From positions 1 through 18,820 of the forward strand of contig JACRGN010000263.1 in assembly GCA_016234205.1 (NCBI GenBank): a stretch of DNA of 18,820 bases. The letters run 5' to 3'. Under the pieces are notes generated by a model, which searched no databases, was not told the origin of the DNA, and worked only from the letters and a program-made list of their open reading frames with translations. Positions 7,250 to 13,830 of the stretch are shown piece after piece. The DNA is from Nitrospinota bacterium. GTDB taxonomy: Bacteria; Nitrospinota; Nitrospinia; UBA9942. Made by a program: the position numbers and the translations under genes. Every line of letters begins with the position of its first letter. Position 1 is the first letter of the stretch.

Positions 7250-7640
7250 GATTCTTCTTTATGCTATCTGTAATACCTTAAGCGAAATCGCAAAGGTGGA
7301 TGGAAGGGTTAAGAGAGTTATAGATGGGTGGGATATAGAAATCCAGTTTAAAGTCCAACCTGATGGTCCTTCTGCCTATCTGCAGATTGAGAAGGGGAGG
7401 ATAATTTTTTATAAAGGGGAGACAAGTAATCCTATTATAAAAATAACATTCTCTTCTGAAGATGATGCATACAATTTTCTCTTGCGCAGGTCTGTGCTGC
7501 CATTATTCGGTATCCTTTTAAAAAATATAAGACATCCAATATTGCTTTTTCAGAACCTTCGTTTACTGCTTTTTGCTGGAGAGTATTTAAGACCTTTCCC
7601 ATCTCTTTCCCTCTCCCCTATGGGGAGAGGATTGAGGTGA
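7224..7640 (+). CDS. SCP2-like lipid-binding-fold protein (second of two)
   Basis: This 138-residue protein has the same pattern as the gene at 6627: IEIQFKVQPDGPSAYLQIEK, GRIIFYKGETSNPIIKITF and SSEDDAYNFLLRRSVLPLFG, then a hydrophobic, basic C-terminal helix region. Similarity to SCP2-like proteins is by strand pattern and the 'ligand-NP-I' step, not by a search. The start ATG is preceded by GAGGGG at a good distance. The last 13 residues (PSLSLSPMGRGLR) are encoded by a palindromic repeat, so the natural C-terminus was probably replaced when the repeat inserted. Position after the radical enzyme suggests a role with a hydrophobic substrate or product of that enzyme. Confidence 0.62.
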   Translation: MGKTGISVEILLYAICNTLSEIAKVDGRVKRVIDGWDIEIQFKVQPDGPSAYLQIEKGRIIFYKGETSNPIIKITFSSEDDAYNFLLRRSVLPLFGILLKNIRHPILLFQNLRLLLFAGEYLRPFPSLSLSPMGRGLR

Positions 7641-7644
7641 GGGG
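7596..7644. repeat. palindromic repeat forming the 3' end of the SCP2-like gene
   Basis: CTCTCCCC (7611-7618) and GGGGAGAG (7622-7629) form a perfect eight-base stem with a three-base loop, followed by GAGGTGAGGGG. The arms match those of the repeats inside the radical enzyme but lack the central GCCTGTCGAAGG core. The gene's TGA (7638-7640) lies within the element. Confidence 0.75.
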
Positions 7645-7687
7645 ATTCCCTTGAAATGTGTAGGGGTTTAGATTTGGGAGGATAGAC

Positions 7688-8368
7688 ATGAAAACTCGTC
7701 AGAAGATTATAATCGGCGGATTGGGGGCGCTTACGCCCGTTGTAATGAATTTTCTCGTTATTGATATAAATGTCCTTTTTGTAAATCTAACTCTATTGGC
7801 TTCTATCGGATATGCAATCCGTGTTGTGATTCTTTTCTATCTGGGCGGTATTGTAGCCTATCTTCATAAGGATGAGAATAGCCCGGTAAAGCTTTTTGAA
7901 TTAGGCATAGTGGCGCCTGCTATAATAACAGCTTTGCTCAATGGCACAAAAATCGAAGCTCCTAAAGCAGATGTCAAACATGGAGAAACGACTACTGTTT
8001 CTGCCATCCTCATCCCAAAGGTATATGCTCAGGCAGTTAGGAAAGATGAGATAAAAACTTTTTCTCTTCCAAAAGAAACTTCAACACAACAAATCTGGCG
8101 TGGATTAACCGGGTCAAGCCCCAACAATGTATGGTTTGTAATCGTAGGCTCGCATCTGAAAATGGAGGATGCCAAAAAACAGGCACAGTTGATTGCAAAA
8201 GAATGGAAGGATTTTAAGGCAGAGGTATATGCCCCTTATGGAGAGAATCTATATTATGCGGTTGTCATCGGTGCAAATCTGGCTCGTGAGGAGGCTCAAC
8301 AATTGCGACAAAAAGCCATCCTCGCAGGATTTCCAGAGGATACCTATTTATGGACATTTCCGAAGTAG
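7688..8368 (+). CDS. membrane protein with C-terminal SPOR-like domain
   Basis: This 226-residue protein has a hydrophobic N-terminal part with probably three membrane segments (about 6-25, 30-60 and 70-88). It includes LTLLASIGYAIRVVILFYLG and LFELGIVAPAIITALLNG, a layout I have seen in uncharacterised membrane proteins but cannot name. A linker (90-145) is followed by a SPOR-like domain (about 147-226): NVWFVIVGSHLKMEDAKKQA, then YYAVVIGANLAREEAQQLRQ and LWTFPK. SPOR domains bind denuded septal peptidoglycan, so division-site or wall-linked localisation is likely. RBS is GGGAGGA. A second, badly deleted copy of this gene exists at 10414-10543. The lipoprotein gene follows within 25 bases, so this is the first gene of an envelope operon. 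Confidence 0.72.
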   Translation: MKTRQKIIIGGLGALTPVVMNFLVIDINVLFVNLTLLASIGYAIRVVILFYLGGIVAYLHKDENSPVKLFELGIVAPAIITALLNGTKIEAPKADVKHGETTTVSAILIPKVYAQAVRKDEIKTFSLPKETSTQQIWRGLTGSSPNNVWFVIVGSHLKMEDAKKQAQLIAKEWKDFKAEVYAPYGENLYYAVVIGANLAREEAQQLRQKAILAGFPEDTYLWTFPK

Positions 8369-8373
8369 TTAAC

Positions 8374-8381
8374 AAGGAGGG
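8374..8381 (+). promoter_or_regulatory. RBS deciding the lipoprotein start
   Basis: AAGGAGGG lies seven bases before ATG 8389. It places the true start there rather than at an earlier in-frame ATG at 8350. The earlier ATG would overlap the SPOR gene and put extra residues ahead of the signal peptide. Confidence 0.8.
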
Positions 8382-8388
8382 AAAGAAT

Positions 8389-9039
8389 ATGCGGTTTAAT
8401 AAAATAAGAATGCCAAGTTATGTATTAATTTCATTCATCAGCCTCATCTTCTTGGTTGCAAGCGGTTGTGCAACTATTCCGAAGGAGTCAGTTAGTCTCA
8501 GTAAAGAAATAGGCAATGGCATTGTAAGTCAGCAATCTGCATATGTAAATCTCTTGAATAATTATTTTGCCCTGAAGCGGCAGGCTATAGATGACTTTAT
8601 TGAAAAGGAGTATCTGCCTGCATACATCAAAAATATCCAGGCAAAACTACAAGCTGCCAAAGAAAAACTGGATAGCTTCGACTCAAAGATGCTTTCTGAC
8701 ATTGTTGCCAAGATAATCCAGAAGCGAGACGGAATGCAAAGGGATCTTGACCATGTAAGAGTTCATATACTGGAAAAAGTTAATGAGGAGCATGTTCATT
8801 TATTACGAGCCAATACAAGCATTACAGCACTCCTGCAGTCTGCCGTTGATGTAAAGCAGGCATCTGTTTCGGCAGGAGAAACAGTAAAAAAAATAACAGG
8901 CGGGCGTATTGACCTCGAAGAAATAGAGAAAAAATTCAACGAATATCTCATGAAATCAGGAGACCTTTCATCAAAGGCGGAAGATTTATTTGATTTAATA
9001 AAACCACTTATAAACAAAAAAGGGGGTGATTCATTATGA
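8389..9039 (+). CDS. coiled-coil envelope lipoprotein, unknown function
   Basis: This 216-residue protein starts with a basic n-region (MRFNKIRMPS) and a hydrophobic core. The lipobox VASGC puts the lipidated cysteine at residue 27. The mature part is almost entirely helical and charged: FALKRQAIDDFIEKEYLPAY, IQAKLQAAKEKLDSF, then helices ending in EDLFDLIKPLINKKGG. I recognise no family. After lipidation it would sit in the inner leaflet of the outer membrane or on the inner membrane; residue 28 is Ala, not Asp, so outer-membrane sorting is more likely by the E. coli rule. Its stop overlaps the next start (ATGA at 9036-9039), a sign of translational coupling. Together with the SPOR protein it points to a wall-spanning assembly. 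Confidence 0.78.
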   Translation: MRFNKIRMPSYVLISFISLIFLVASGCATIPKESVSLSKEIGNGIVSQQSAYVNLLNNYFALKRQAIDDFIEKEYLPAYIKNIQAKLQAAKEKLDSFDSKMLSDIVAKIIQKRDGMQRDLDHVRVHILEKVNEEHVHLLRANTSITALLQSAVDVKQASVSAGETVKKITGGRIDLEEIEKKFNEYLMKSGDLSSKAEDLFDLIKPLINKKGGDSL

Positions 9040-9308
9040 CTATTGATGCCAAAAAGTGGGAAGAAATTCTCAGAGAAGCAGGGCAAGAAACCGATGATGA
9101 GTTTGCTTCTAAGATTTCAAGTCTTACAAGACTTACTGATGATGAAATAAAGGCAATTACTCCGAATCCCGGCGACAAGGAAAAATTGGCAGAACTTATG
9201 AAAATTGTTTCTGATGCGACCAGAAATAATATACAAAAAGCTGATGCTATTCGTAATACCAAAGGATTAGCGGAAATAGCGGTTGCACTGCTTGGAAAAC
9301 TTATTTAG
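9036..9308 (+). CDS. small helical cytosolic protein, unknown
   Basis: This 90-residue acidic, helix-rich protein has no signal or membrane segment. The sequence starts MTIDAKKWEEILREAGQETD and ends in an amphipathic helix, LAEIAVALLGKLI. The start overlaps the lipoprotein stop by four bases (ATGA), and GGGGGTGAT lies seven bases before it. This tight coupling is the best evidence that it is real and acts with the lipoprotein. No family recognised. Because it lacks a signal it presumably stays in the cytoplasm while its coupled neighbour is exported, unless it is carried out through a partner. Confidence 0.72.
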   Translation: MTIDAKKWEEILREAGQETDDEFASKISSLTRLTDDEIKAITPNPGDKEKLAELMKIVSDATRNNIQKADAIRNTKGLAEIAVALLGKLI

Positions 9309-9363
9309 CCCTCATTTACAGGGTAGTTCTTGTGTATGAAATGGTAATGAAGGGAGGCAGAAA

Positions 9364-9900
9364 ATGATTGGTTACTTAAAAAGGGTTAGGCATAAAATAC
9401 CAAGGGATAGCACTGAGAAGGGGTGGAGAGAGATAATTTTTGTAAATTGGATGACAGTTATTTTATCAGGAATTATTTTAAGCACTTTAAATCACTATTA
9501 TTGGCAAAAGCATGAAGATGTCAAAAGGAGAGGAATTTATCTGCAAGAGAAAATAAAAACTTATTCATCCGTAAGTAAGGAACTGACAAATCTTATAATG
9601 CATATAAATCTTATTACAGACCTTAAAAATAAAAACCCTTCTGATAAAAAAAAGATTAATGAGCTTCAAAGTGAGATAAATAATATTTTATCAGAATGCG
9701 GCAAATATTTTTCATTTATAAAAATATATTTTAGTCAGGAAGCAAATACAAAAGTCGAGAAATTTGCCGAAGATTTAAGGGAATATAGTCAAAAAAAAAG
9801 CAAAGAAATTATTGACGAAAAATCGAGTATATATGTAAAAGCAAAAGATTTGACTAATAAATTAAGCACCGAGATAAAGAAAGATTTTAATATCAATTAA
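9364..9900 (+). CDS. single-TM coiled-coil protein, unknown
   Basis: This 178-residue protein has a basic N-terminus (KRVRHKIPRD), one membrane segment (about 24-42, IIFVNWMTVILSGIILSTL), then a long Lys/Glu/Ile-rich helical region likely to form a coiled coil up to the C-terminus. The positive-inside rule suggests the N-terminus is cytosolic and the helical part periplasmic. RBS is GGGAGG. The codon use is distinctly more A/T-rich than in the metabolic genes upstream, with many AAA, AAT and ATA codons, which may mean separate acquisition. No known family; type-wise it resembles small envelope stalk proteins. Confidence 0.7.
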   Translation: MIGYLKRVRHKIPRDSTEKGWREIIFVNWMTVILSGIILSTLNHYYWQKHEDVKRRGIYLQEKIKTYSSVSKELTNLIMHINLITDLKNKNPSDKKKINELQSEINNILSECGKYFSFIKIYFSQEANTKVEKFAEDLREYSQKKSKEIIDEKSSIYVKAKDLTNKLSTEIKKDFNIN

Positions 9901-9916
9901 ATGAGGAGATAACAAT

Positions 9917-10378
9917 ATGGGAAAAATTAATTTGGGTATATTTGTCATTTTGCTTGCGTTATTCGCATCTGCACATTATGTAGAAGCACAAAAGTCAGTA
10001 AAAGAAGATGGTGGACCTCCTATTATCATTATATTTAGAGCTAATGAGGATAAGTCGAAAGCACCGATGTTAAGAACAGAACCCCCTTCTGAACAGTCCG
10101 CAAGTTCCCCGATGTTAGAGCAAGGAGGAAGGGATCTAAATACAGATGAAAAGAGGATGGTTGAAAAAGAGGGAGAAAACTCAAAAAGAGAGATGGAGGG
10201 CAAGATAAAATCTTATAAAAAAGATAAGAAAGAATTGGACATTCAATTTAAAAATTCCTCTGAGAAGTTTAAGGTAAACGATGATATTTCTGGAAAATTC
10301 AAAGAAGATGATTTGGTTATAATAAAACCCTCTGGTAAAAAAGGAGGATATGAGCTATACAAAGAACAACCAAAATAA
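9917..10378 (+). CDS. secreted charged protein, unknown
   Basis: This 153-residue protein has a signal peptide (MGKINLGIFVILLALFASAH, cleavage near VEA at 24). The mature N-terminal half is Pro/Ser/Glu-rich and looks disordered (LRTEPPSEQSASSP). The C-terminal part, KIKSYKKDKKELDIQF to DDLVIIKPSGKKGGYELYKE, alternates short strands and may form a small beta-barrel domain of the kind found in uncharacterised 'DUF' envelope proteins. RBS is GAGGAG. It starts 16 bases after the coiled-coil gene, so it is probably the last gene of this envelope cluster before the decayed SPOR copy. Confidence 0.7.
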   Translation: MGKINLGIFVILLALFASAHYVEAQKSVKEDGGPPIIIIFRANEDKSKAPMLRTEPPSEQSASSPMLEQGGRDLNTDEKRMVEKEGENSKREMEGKIKSYKKDKKELDIQFKNSSEKFKVNDDISGKFKEDDLVIIKPSGKKGGYELYKEQPK

Positions 10379-10413
10379 GAGTGCACAAATTTGCTCCCTC
10401 GTTATTTTTATGG

Positions 10414-10543
10414 ATGAATTTTCTTGTCATTGATATTAATCCTTTTCGTAAATTTGACTCATGAGGAGGCTCAGAAACTTCGTAAGAAGGCACTCCTTGC
10501 AGGGTTTTCAGAGGATACCTATTTGTGGACATTTCCGAAGTAG
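10414..10543 (+). pseudogene. internally deleted second copy of the SPOR membrane-protein gene
   Basis: 10414-10465 matches 7745-7794 (ATGAATTTTCTTGTCATTGA against ATGAATTTTCTCGTTATTGA). 10466-10545 then matches 8285-8370, ending with the same GGACATTTCCGAAGTAG. About 490 bases of the original are missing between them. A two-base loss in the left part also breaks the frame. The join falls on AAATTTGACTC, a blend of two similar 11-base stretches in the intact gene: AAATCTAACTC and AAATCTGGCTC. This is the mark of a deletion between short direct repeats. A full second copy once existed just ahead of the paralogous membrane-protein genes. Confidence 0.88.
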
Positions 10544-10592
10544 TTAGATAACAAGAACAGGGTAGAATTAATGAGCTAAGGAGGTATTCAAT

Positions 10593-11174
10593 ATGATGGC
10601 GATTGATGTTCCCGTGGGATTGGTTGCAGGGCAGGTGATAGCAGACGCAGGACGAAATATGCTGAAGAGTGGAGATGTGGAGAGATACAGGTCTCTCCGC
10701 TCCACTGTTATCCTCTTTGCCTATCTCTTTACAACGCCTATTGTATTTTATTTTTTTATGGGCTGGCCTGCGTGGGAGACAAATTATTTGTGGGAATGGG
10801 TTGACCATATACACGGGACACCTAAATTTGCCATATCGTCATTTGGAGCGGTGATTATGGCAATCCTTCCTGCATGGATTGGCTTTGAATCGGGGAAATA
10901 TTTAATCCGTAAGGATAAAGTGGGATGGCTGAAGGTATCTTATATAAGCCTCTTTATTCTTATCTTGATTATAGTCTTTGTAACCAAGAATGCCACTTTT
11001 AATATAGCCCCCACATACAAAGATTATTTATCAAAAAGTTTTTCTTCCTTTTGGAGTAATCCATTTTTTATCTACTGGCTCATCCTGACTATTTATTTCT
11101 GGGGCGGACTGATTGTTTTTTATATTTTTATAAGAAGGAAGGATAAATGTATCGAAAATTATAAAAACCATTAA
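10593..11174 (+). CDS. multi-pass membrane protein, unknown family (paralog 1)
   Basis: This 193-residue protein has four or five membrane segments. An amphipathic N-terminus (MMAIDVPVGLVAGQVIADAGR) precedes hydrophobic stretches at about 39-58, 82-101, 112-133 and 158-182, and the end is basic (IRRKDKC). GWPAWETNY after the first segment and a Trp/Tyr-rich later part are shared with the gene at 11373. I know no named family with this pattern. RBS is AAGGAGG; either of two adjacent ATGs could serve, and the first is given. It follows the decayed SPOR copy, and its stop codon lies inside the left arm of a 178-bp inverted repeat. Confidence 0.72.
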   Translation: MMAIDVPVGLVAGQVIADAGRNMLKSGDVERYRSLRSTVILFAYLFTTPIVFYFFMGWPAWETNYLWEWVDHIHGTPKFAISSFGAVIMAILPAWIGFESGKYLIRKDKVGWLKVSYISLFILILIIVFVTKNATFNIAPTYKDYLSKSFSSFWSNPFFIYWLILTIYFWGGLIVFYIFIRRKDKCIENYKNH

Positions 11175-11347
11175 GGAGAAAGGGAGAACAGGAAGAAAAG
11201 GGGATAAAGAACAAAAAAGAATTAGGACACAGATTTACACGGATAAACACAGATTATTAAAATCTTTATCCTGACTTTTCTGTGTTCATCTGTGTCCAAT
11301 ATTTTCTTTTTTCTATCTTTCCCCAATTTTCTCCATTTCTCCTTAAT
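11170..11347. repeat. 178-bp imperfect inverted repeat (MITE-like)
   Basis: ATTAAGGAGAAA (11170-11181) and TTTCTCCTTAAT (11336-11347) are exact complements. Further pairs follow inward: AGGGAG with CTCCAT, GAAAAGGGG with CCCCAATTTTC, and GGACACAGAT (11224-11233) with ATCTGTGTCC (11289-11298), then an inner AACACAG/CTGTGTT pair. No coding capacity is seen. The left tip supplies the TAA stop of the upstream gene, and the element separates the two paralogous membrane-protein genes. CACAGAT-type palindromes are frequent dispersed repeats in environmental genomes. Transcribed, it would form a long hairpin that could affect the mRNA. Confidence 0.8.
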
Positions 11348-11362
11348 CTTTAATTTTATTCT

Positions 11363-11368
11363 GGAGGT
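11363..11368 (+). promoter_or_regulatory. RBS deciding the start of paralog 2
   Basis: GGAGGT ends four bases before ATG 11373. An in-frame ATG at 11292 would add 27 Phe/Leu-rich residues encoded by the right half of the inverted repeat. The start at 11373 also aligns with the N-terminus of paralog 1. Confidence 0.85.
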
Positions 11369-11372
11369 AATC

Positions 11373-11966
11373 ATGGTTCAGATAGATATACCTGCTGCAT
11401 TTATTGCAAGCCAGTTTTTTCTGGATATTGGGAGAAGAGCAATAAAGAGGGAGACTGAAAATTCTACTGATAAATATCCAGCAATTTATTACAGATTTTT
11501 ATTCAGGTCTGTATTCTTTGCAAGTTTTGTCATAGCACCTGCCGGTATATATCTTCTTGTTGGCTGGCCCGGATGGGAGCAGATGTATTGGACTGAGCGG
11601 GTTGAAAAACCTCTCTTTCATCTTTATAATGCAATGCTCTACCCGTTATTTATTATGGCCATAGTTTTGGGTGCCTATATAGGTCATGTGGTCGGTTATA
11701 GGTGGCTGGTTACAGGCAGAGAAAAATATTTAAGACCTGCTTATATAAGCGTGCTCGCTGCAGTTATAATTCTGGTTCTCTTTAACTACCCTGCTTTTAC
11801 ACTCGTTGGAACATATCACCAATATCATAATGACAGAGGGAGTATGGATATGGCTTGGAATAATCCTCACGACTTTGGCAAAGGATGGTTGATTGTTATG
11901 GTATATTTCGCCCTTGTTTTTATGTATCTCTTTTTAAGAATACGGAAAGAGGGCAGAAATCATTAG
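11373..11966 (+). CDS. multi-pass membrane protein, unknown family (paralog 2)
   Basis: This 197-residue paralog of the 10593 gene shares the same landmarks in the same order: VQIDIPAAFIASQFFLDIGR against AIDVPVGLVAGQVIADAGR, GWPGWEQMYWTE against GWPAWETNYLWE, a Y-I-S membrane segment, GTYHQYH against PTYKDY, and WNNP against WSNP before the last membrane segment and a basic tail. Four or five membrane segments are likely. The conserved Trp, Tyr and His residues around the membrane faces are unusual and might bind a ligand or cofactor; that is inference. The phosphoesterase gene begins 14 bases after its stop. Confidence 0.75.
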   Translation: MVQIDIPAAFIASQFFLDIGRRAIKRETENSTDKYPAIYYRFLFRSVFFASFVIAPAGIYLLVGWPGWEQMYWTERVEKPLFHLYNAMLYPLFIMAIVLGAYIGHVVGYRWLVTGREKYLRPAYISVLAAVIILVLFNYPAFTLVGTYHQYHNDRGSMDMAWNNPHDFGKGWLIVMVYFALVFMYLFLRIRKEGRNH

Positions 11967-11980
11967 AGGAGGTGTTTTGA

Positions 11981-13393
11981 ATGCTTGTCGTTATCAGTGA
12001 TTTGCACTTTGTGGATGAGACTGCGGGAAAGCATAATTTGCCTTATGGTGCATTTGAGGATGTATTTCTCTCCGATATTGCATCCATTGCAAAAGACAAA
12101 GGGGTAAAAGAGATAAAGATATTGCTCTTAGGCGATATTGTTGATTTAATCCGCAGCGAGCAATGGTTTGATGTTGCCCCTGCCGATCGTCCATGGGGGA
12201 CAAATGGGCTTAAAGATATTCCAAATCCCCAAACCGGCAGTCCTACAGAACGGCAGTGCATAAAGATACTCGGGGAGGTGCAAAATAAAAACCAGGAGAC
12301 CTTTAAATTGTTCAGGGAGTTTAAATCAAGGCTTAAGGAAAAATATAAATTAGATACAAATGTTGAGATTATCTATACGCCTGGCAACCACGACCGTCTT
12401 TGTAATCTTTATCCTTCAGTAAGAGATGAAATTAAAAATATTCTTGGTCTTACAGTAAATACCAATACTGCAAACGGCTATCCAAATAGAGATTGGAAGT
12501 ATCGCTACGATTTCATAGATGAAAGCTACGGCGTCTATGCACGGCACGGACATCAATTTGACGAGTGGAATTATGCAGTGGGCAGTGAAGATGAGGCGAT
12601 ACGAAGTCTTGAAGTGTCCATCGGAGACCTGATGACAACGGAATTTGCAGTTAAGTTTCCGTATATTTTGAATTCATTGAGAGGGCAATATTCTGATATA
12701 GACGATAATACTTTTAAGGAATTGGTTGAGCATGTAAAGGATATAGACAATATTCGTCCGCTGAAAAGAGTTATAGACTGGATAGATTATAGAATTAAAA
12801 AGGAAAGTGACCGGAGAGTGCGTGATGCCTTAGACAAGGCTTTCAAGCAGGTTGCTAAGGAATTTTTTGATATTGACTTCGTGAAGAATTCCAGGACCTA
12901 CCGCAATATGTGGCTTCGTATTTCAAGCAATTCATCTGTAAGCTGGCTGACTAAATTAGCTATATATATAGGAGGTGCTGAAAATTTGCTTCCCATTCTA
13001 ATGGGCTTGAGCGATGAACCTCCCGACCCGGGAAAAAGTCCCCTTGCAAAAGCAGCTTACGACGAATCTGTCTGGAGAAACAATAAGGAAATTCAATTTG
13101 TCCTTTATGGACATACACATGCGCCTCTGCAGATACCTTTAGATAATATAAATGGGAAAGAGGTAATCTACCTTAACACAGGCACATGGCGAAACAGGAT
13201 TACAAAAACCATTGAGCTTGACCGGCCCCCCGATAGAAGCATTCGAGGGCAGGCCCCTGATTTTGTCGAGCTTAAAACCATGACCTATGCAATATTTTAT
13301 AGAAGGGATGAGGATATGGGCGGGAAACAGCCCAATACTGTAAGCTTTGATGTATGGACAGGGGCGAAGAAGAAATATTATAAAGAGAGGTAA
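11981..13393 (+). CDS. calcineurin-like metallophosphoesterase
   Basis: This 470-residue protein has the five metallophosphoesterase blocks: D7xH9 (VISDLHF), GD52IVD, GN136H137D138R, H189GH191, and G-H378-T-H380. These bind a dinuclear metal centre. Between blocks four and five (about 200-360) lies a long helical insertion with RVIDWIDYRIKKESDRRVRD that is not part of the core fold, making it longer than typical 250-300-residue members. LpxH-like lipid hydrolases, nucleases and nucleotide phosphodiesterases all share this core, so the substrate is open. No signal peptide is seen, so it is cytosolic. RBS is GAGGAGG. It follows paralog 2 closely and may act with the two membrane proteins. Confidence 0.88.
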   Translation: MLVVISDLHFVDETAGKHNLPYGAFEDVFLSDIASIAKDKGVKEIKILLLGDIVDLIRSEQWFDVAPADRPWGTNGLKDIPNPQTGSPTERQCIKILGEVQNKNQETFKLFREFKSRLKEKYKLDTNVEIIYTPGNHDRLCNLYPSVRDEIKNILGLTVNTNTANGYPNRDWKYRYDFIDESYGVYARHGHQFDEWNYAVGSEDEAIRSLEVSIGDLMTTEFAVKFPYILNSLRGQYSDIDDNTFKELVEHVKDIDNIRPLKRVIDWIDYRIKKESDRRVRDALDKAFKQVAKEFFDIDFVKNSRTYRNMWLRISSNSSVSWLTKLAIYIGGAENLLPILMGLSDEPPDPGKSPLAKAAYDESVWRNNKEIQFVLYGHTHAPLQIPLDNINGKEVIYLNTGTWRNRITKTIELDRPPDRSIRGQAPDFVELKTMTYAIFYRRDEDMGGKQPNTVSFDVWTGAKKKYYKER

Positions 13394-13401
13394 GAGGTTT
13401 T

Positions 13402-13646
13402 ATGTCTCAAAAGATACTCGTTGTAGAGGATAATGATAAAAACCGTTTATTGATGAGGGATATTTTGAGATATCACGGCTATGAGGTTTTGAGGCTACTG
13501 ATGGGGAAGAGGGGATTAAGATGGCAAAGGAGCATAAGCCCGCCTTGATATTTATGTATATGCAGATGCCTGTAATGAACGGTTTTAATGCAATAAATAT
13601 ACTAAAGGGAGATGCTGAAACAAAGGACATCGGGTTTTCTTGTTGA
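13402..13646 (+). pseudogene. decayed response regulator receiver domain
   Basis: The start MSQKILVVEDNDKNRLLMRD and GYEVL is a standard receiver. A frameshift near 13487-13494 ends that frame at 13546. Reading continues in another frame as EATDGEEGIKMAKEHKPALI, then QMPVMNGFNAI and ILKGDAETKDI, until TGA at 13644-13646. At the position of the phosphorylated Asp the codon is TAT (13557-13559), giving LIFMYMQMP instead of the usual M-D-M. The beta-5 strand with the conserved Lys and the C-terminal helix are missing. So three independent defects are visible. It starts nine bases after the phosphoesterase gene. Confidence 0.88.
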
Positions 13647-13719
13647 AAAGGGGTATCTCGTCCTCGGTGTGGTGGTTAACCTCCCCCCCCCCCCCCCCCT
13701 CAAATTTCAAAGGATTTTT
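13647..13719. other. remainder of gene-poor stretch with poly-C tract
   Basis: The stretch 13394-13826 lacks an intact, recognisable gene. It holds the broken receiver, then this AT/GC-mixed spacer with the 17-C run at 13683-13699, then a small ORF. Apart from the homopolymer I see no hairpin, promoter or coding pattern in it. Confidence 0.5.
13683..13699. repeat. 17-base poly-C homopolymer
   Basis: An uninterrupted run of 17 C residues follows GTTAACCT. Runs of this length are prone to slippage, both in the cell and in sequencing, so the exact length is uncertain. It lies about 130 bases ahead of the hybrid kinase start and within a weak 72-codon frame. Confidence 0.9.
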
Positions 13720-13830
13720 ATGAAATCATCCCGAATACAAAAATATTCAGGAAGAGAGGCTAATGTATTGAATAAAGAAATCAACAGAAACAAAACAGCC
13801 GATGAGGCAGCCGGAGGAGCCAACCAATGA
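13720..13830 (+). CDS. small ORF (36 aa) coupled to the kinase start
   Basis: ATG 13720 follows AAAGGA. The peptide MKSSRIQKYSGREANVLNKE continues to TGA at 13828-13830, which overlaps the kinase ATG at 13827 (ATGA). It is polar and unrecognised. Translational coupling is the only support; it may be a leader or chance ORF. Confidence 0.33.
   Translation: MKSSRIQKYSGREANVLNKEINRNKTADEAAGGANQ

Noticed and set aside
7611..7629. Rho-independent terminator after the SCP2-like gene
   Set aside because: The eight-base stem is perfect but no T-run follows, and the same arms occur inside coding sequence. A dispersed repeat explains it better.
10317..10814. 165-codon open frame on the - strand
   Set aside because: It runs antisense across the end of the secreted-protein gene, the SPOR fossil and the start of paralog 1. 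Composition is not protein-like and all neighbours lie on the + strand.
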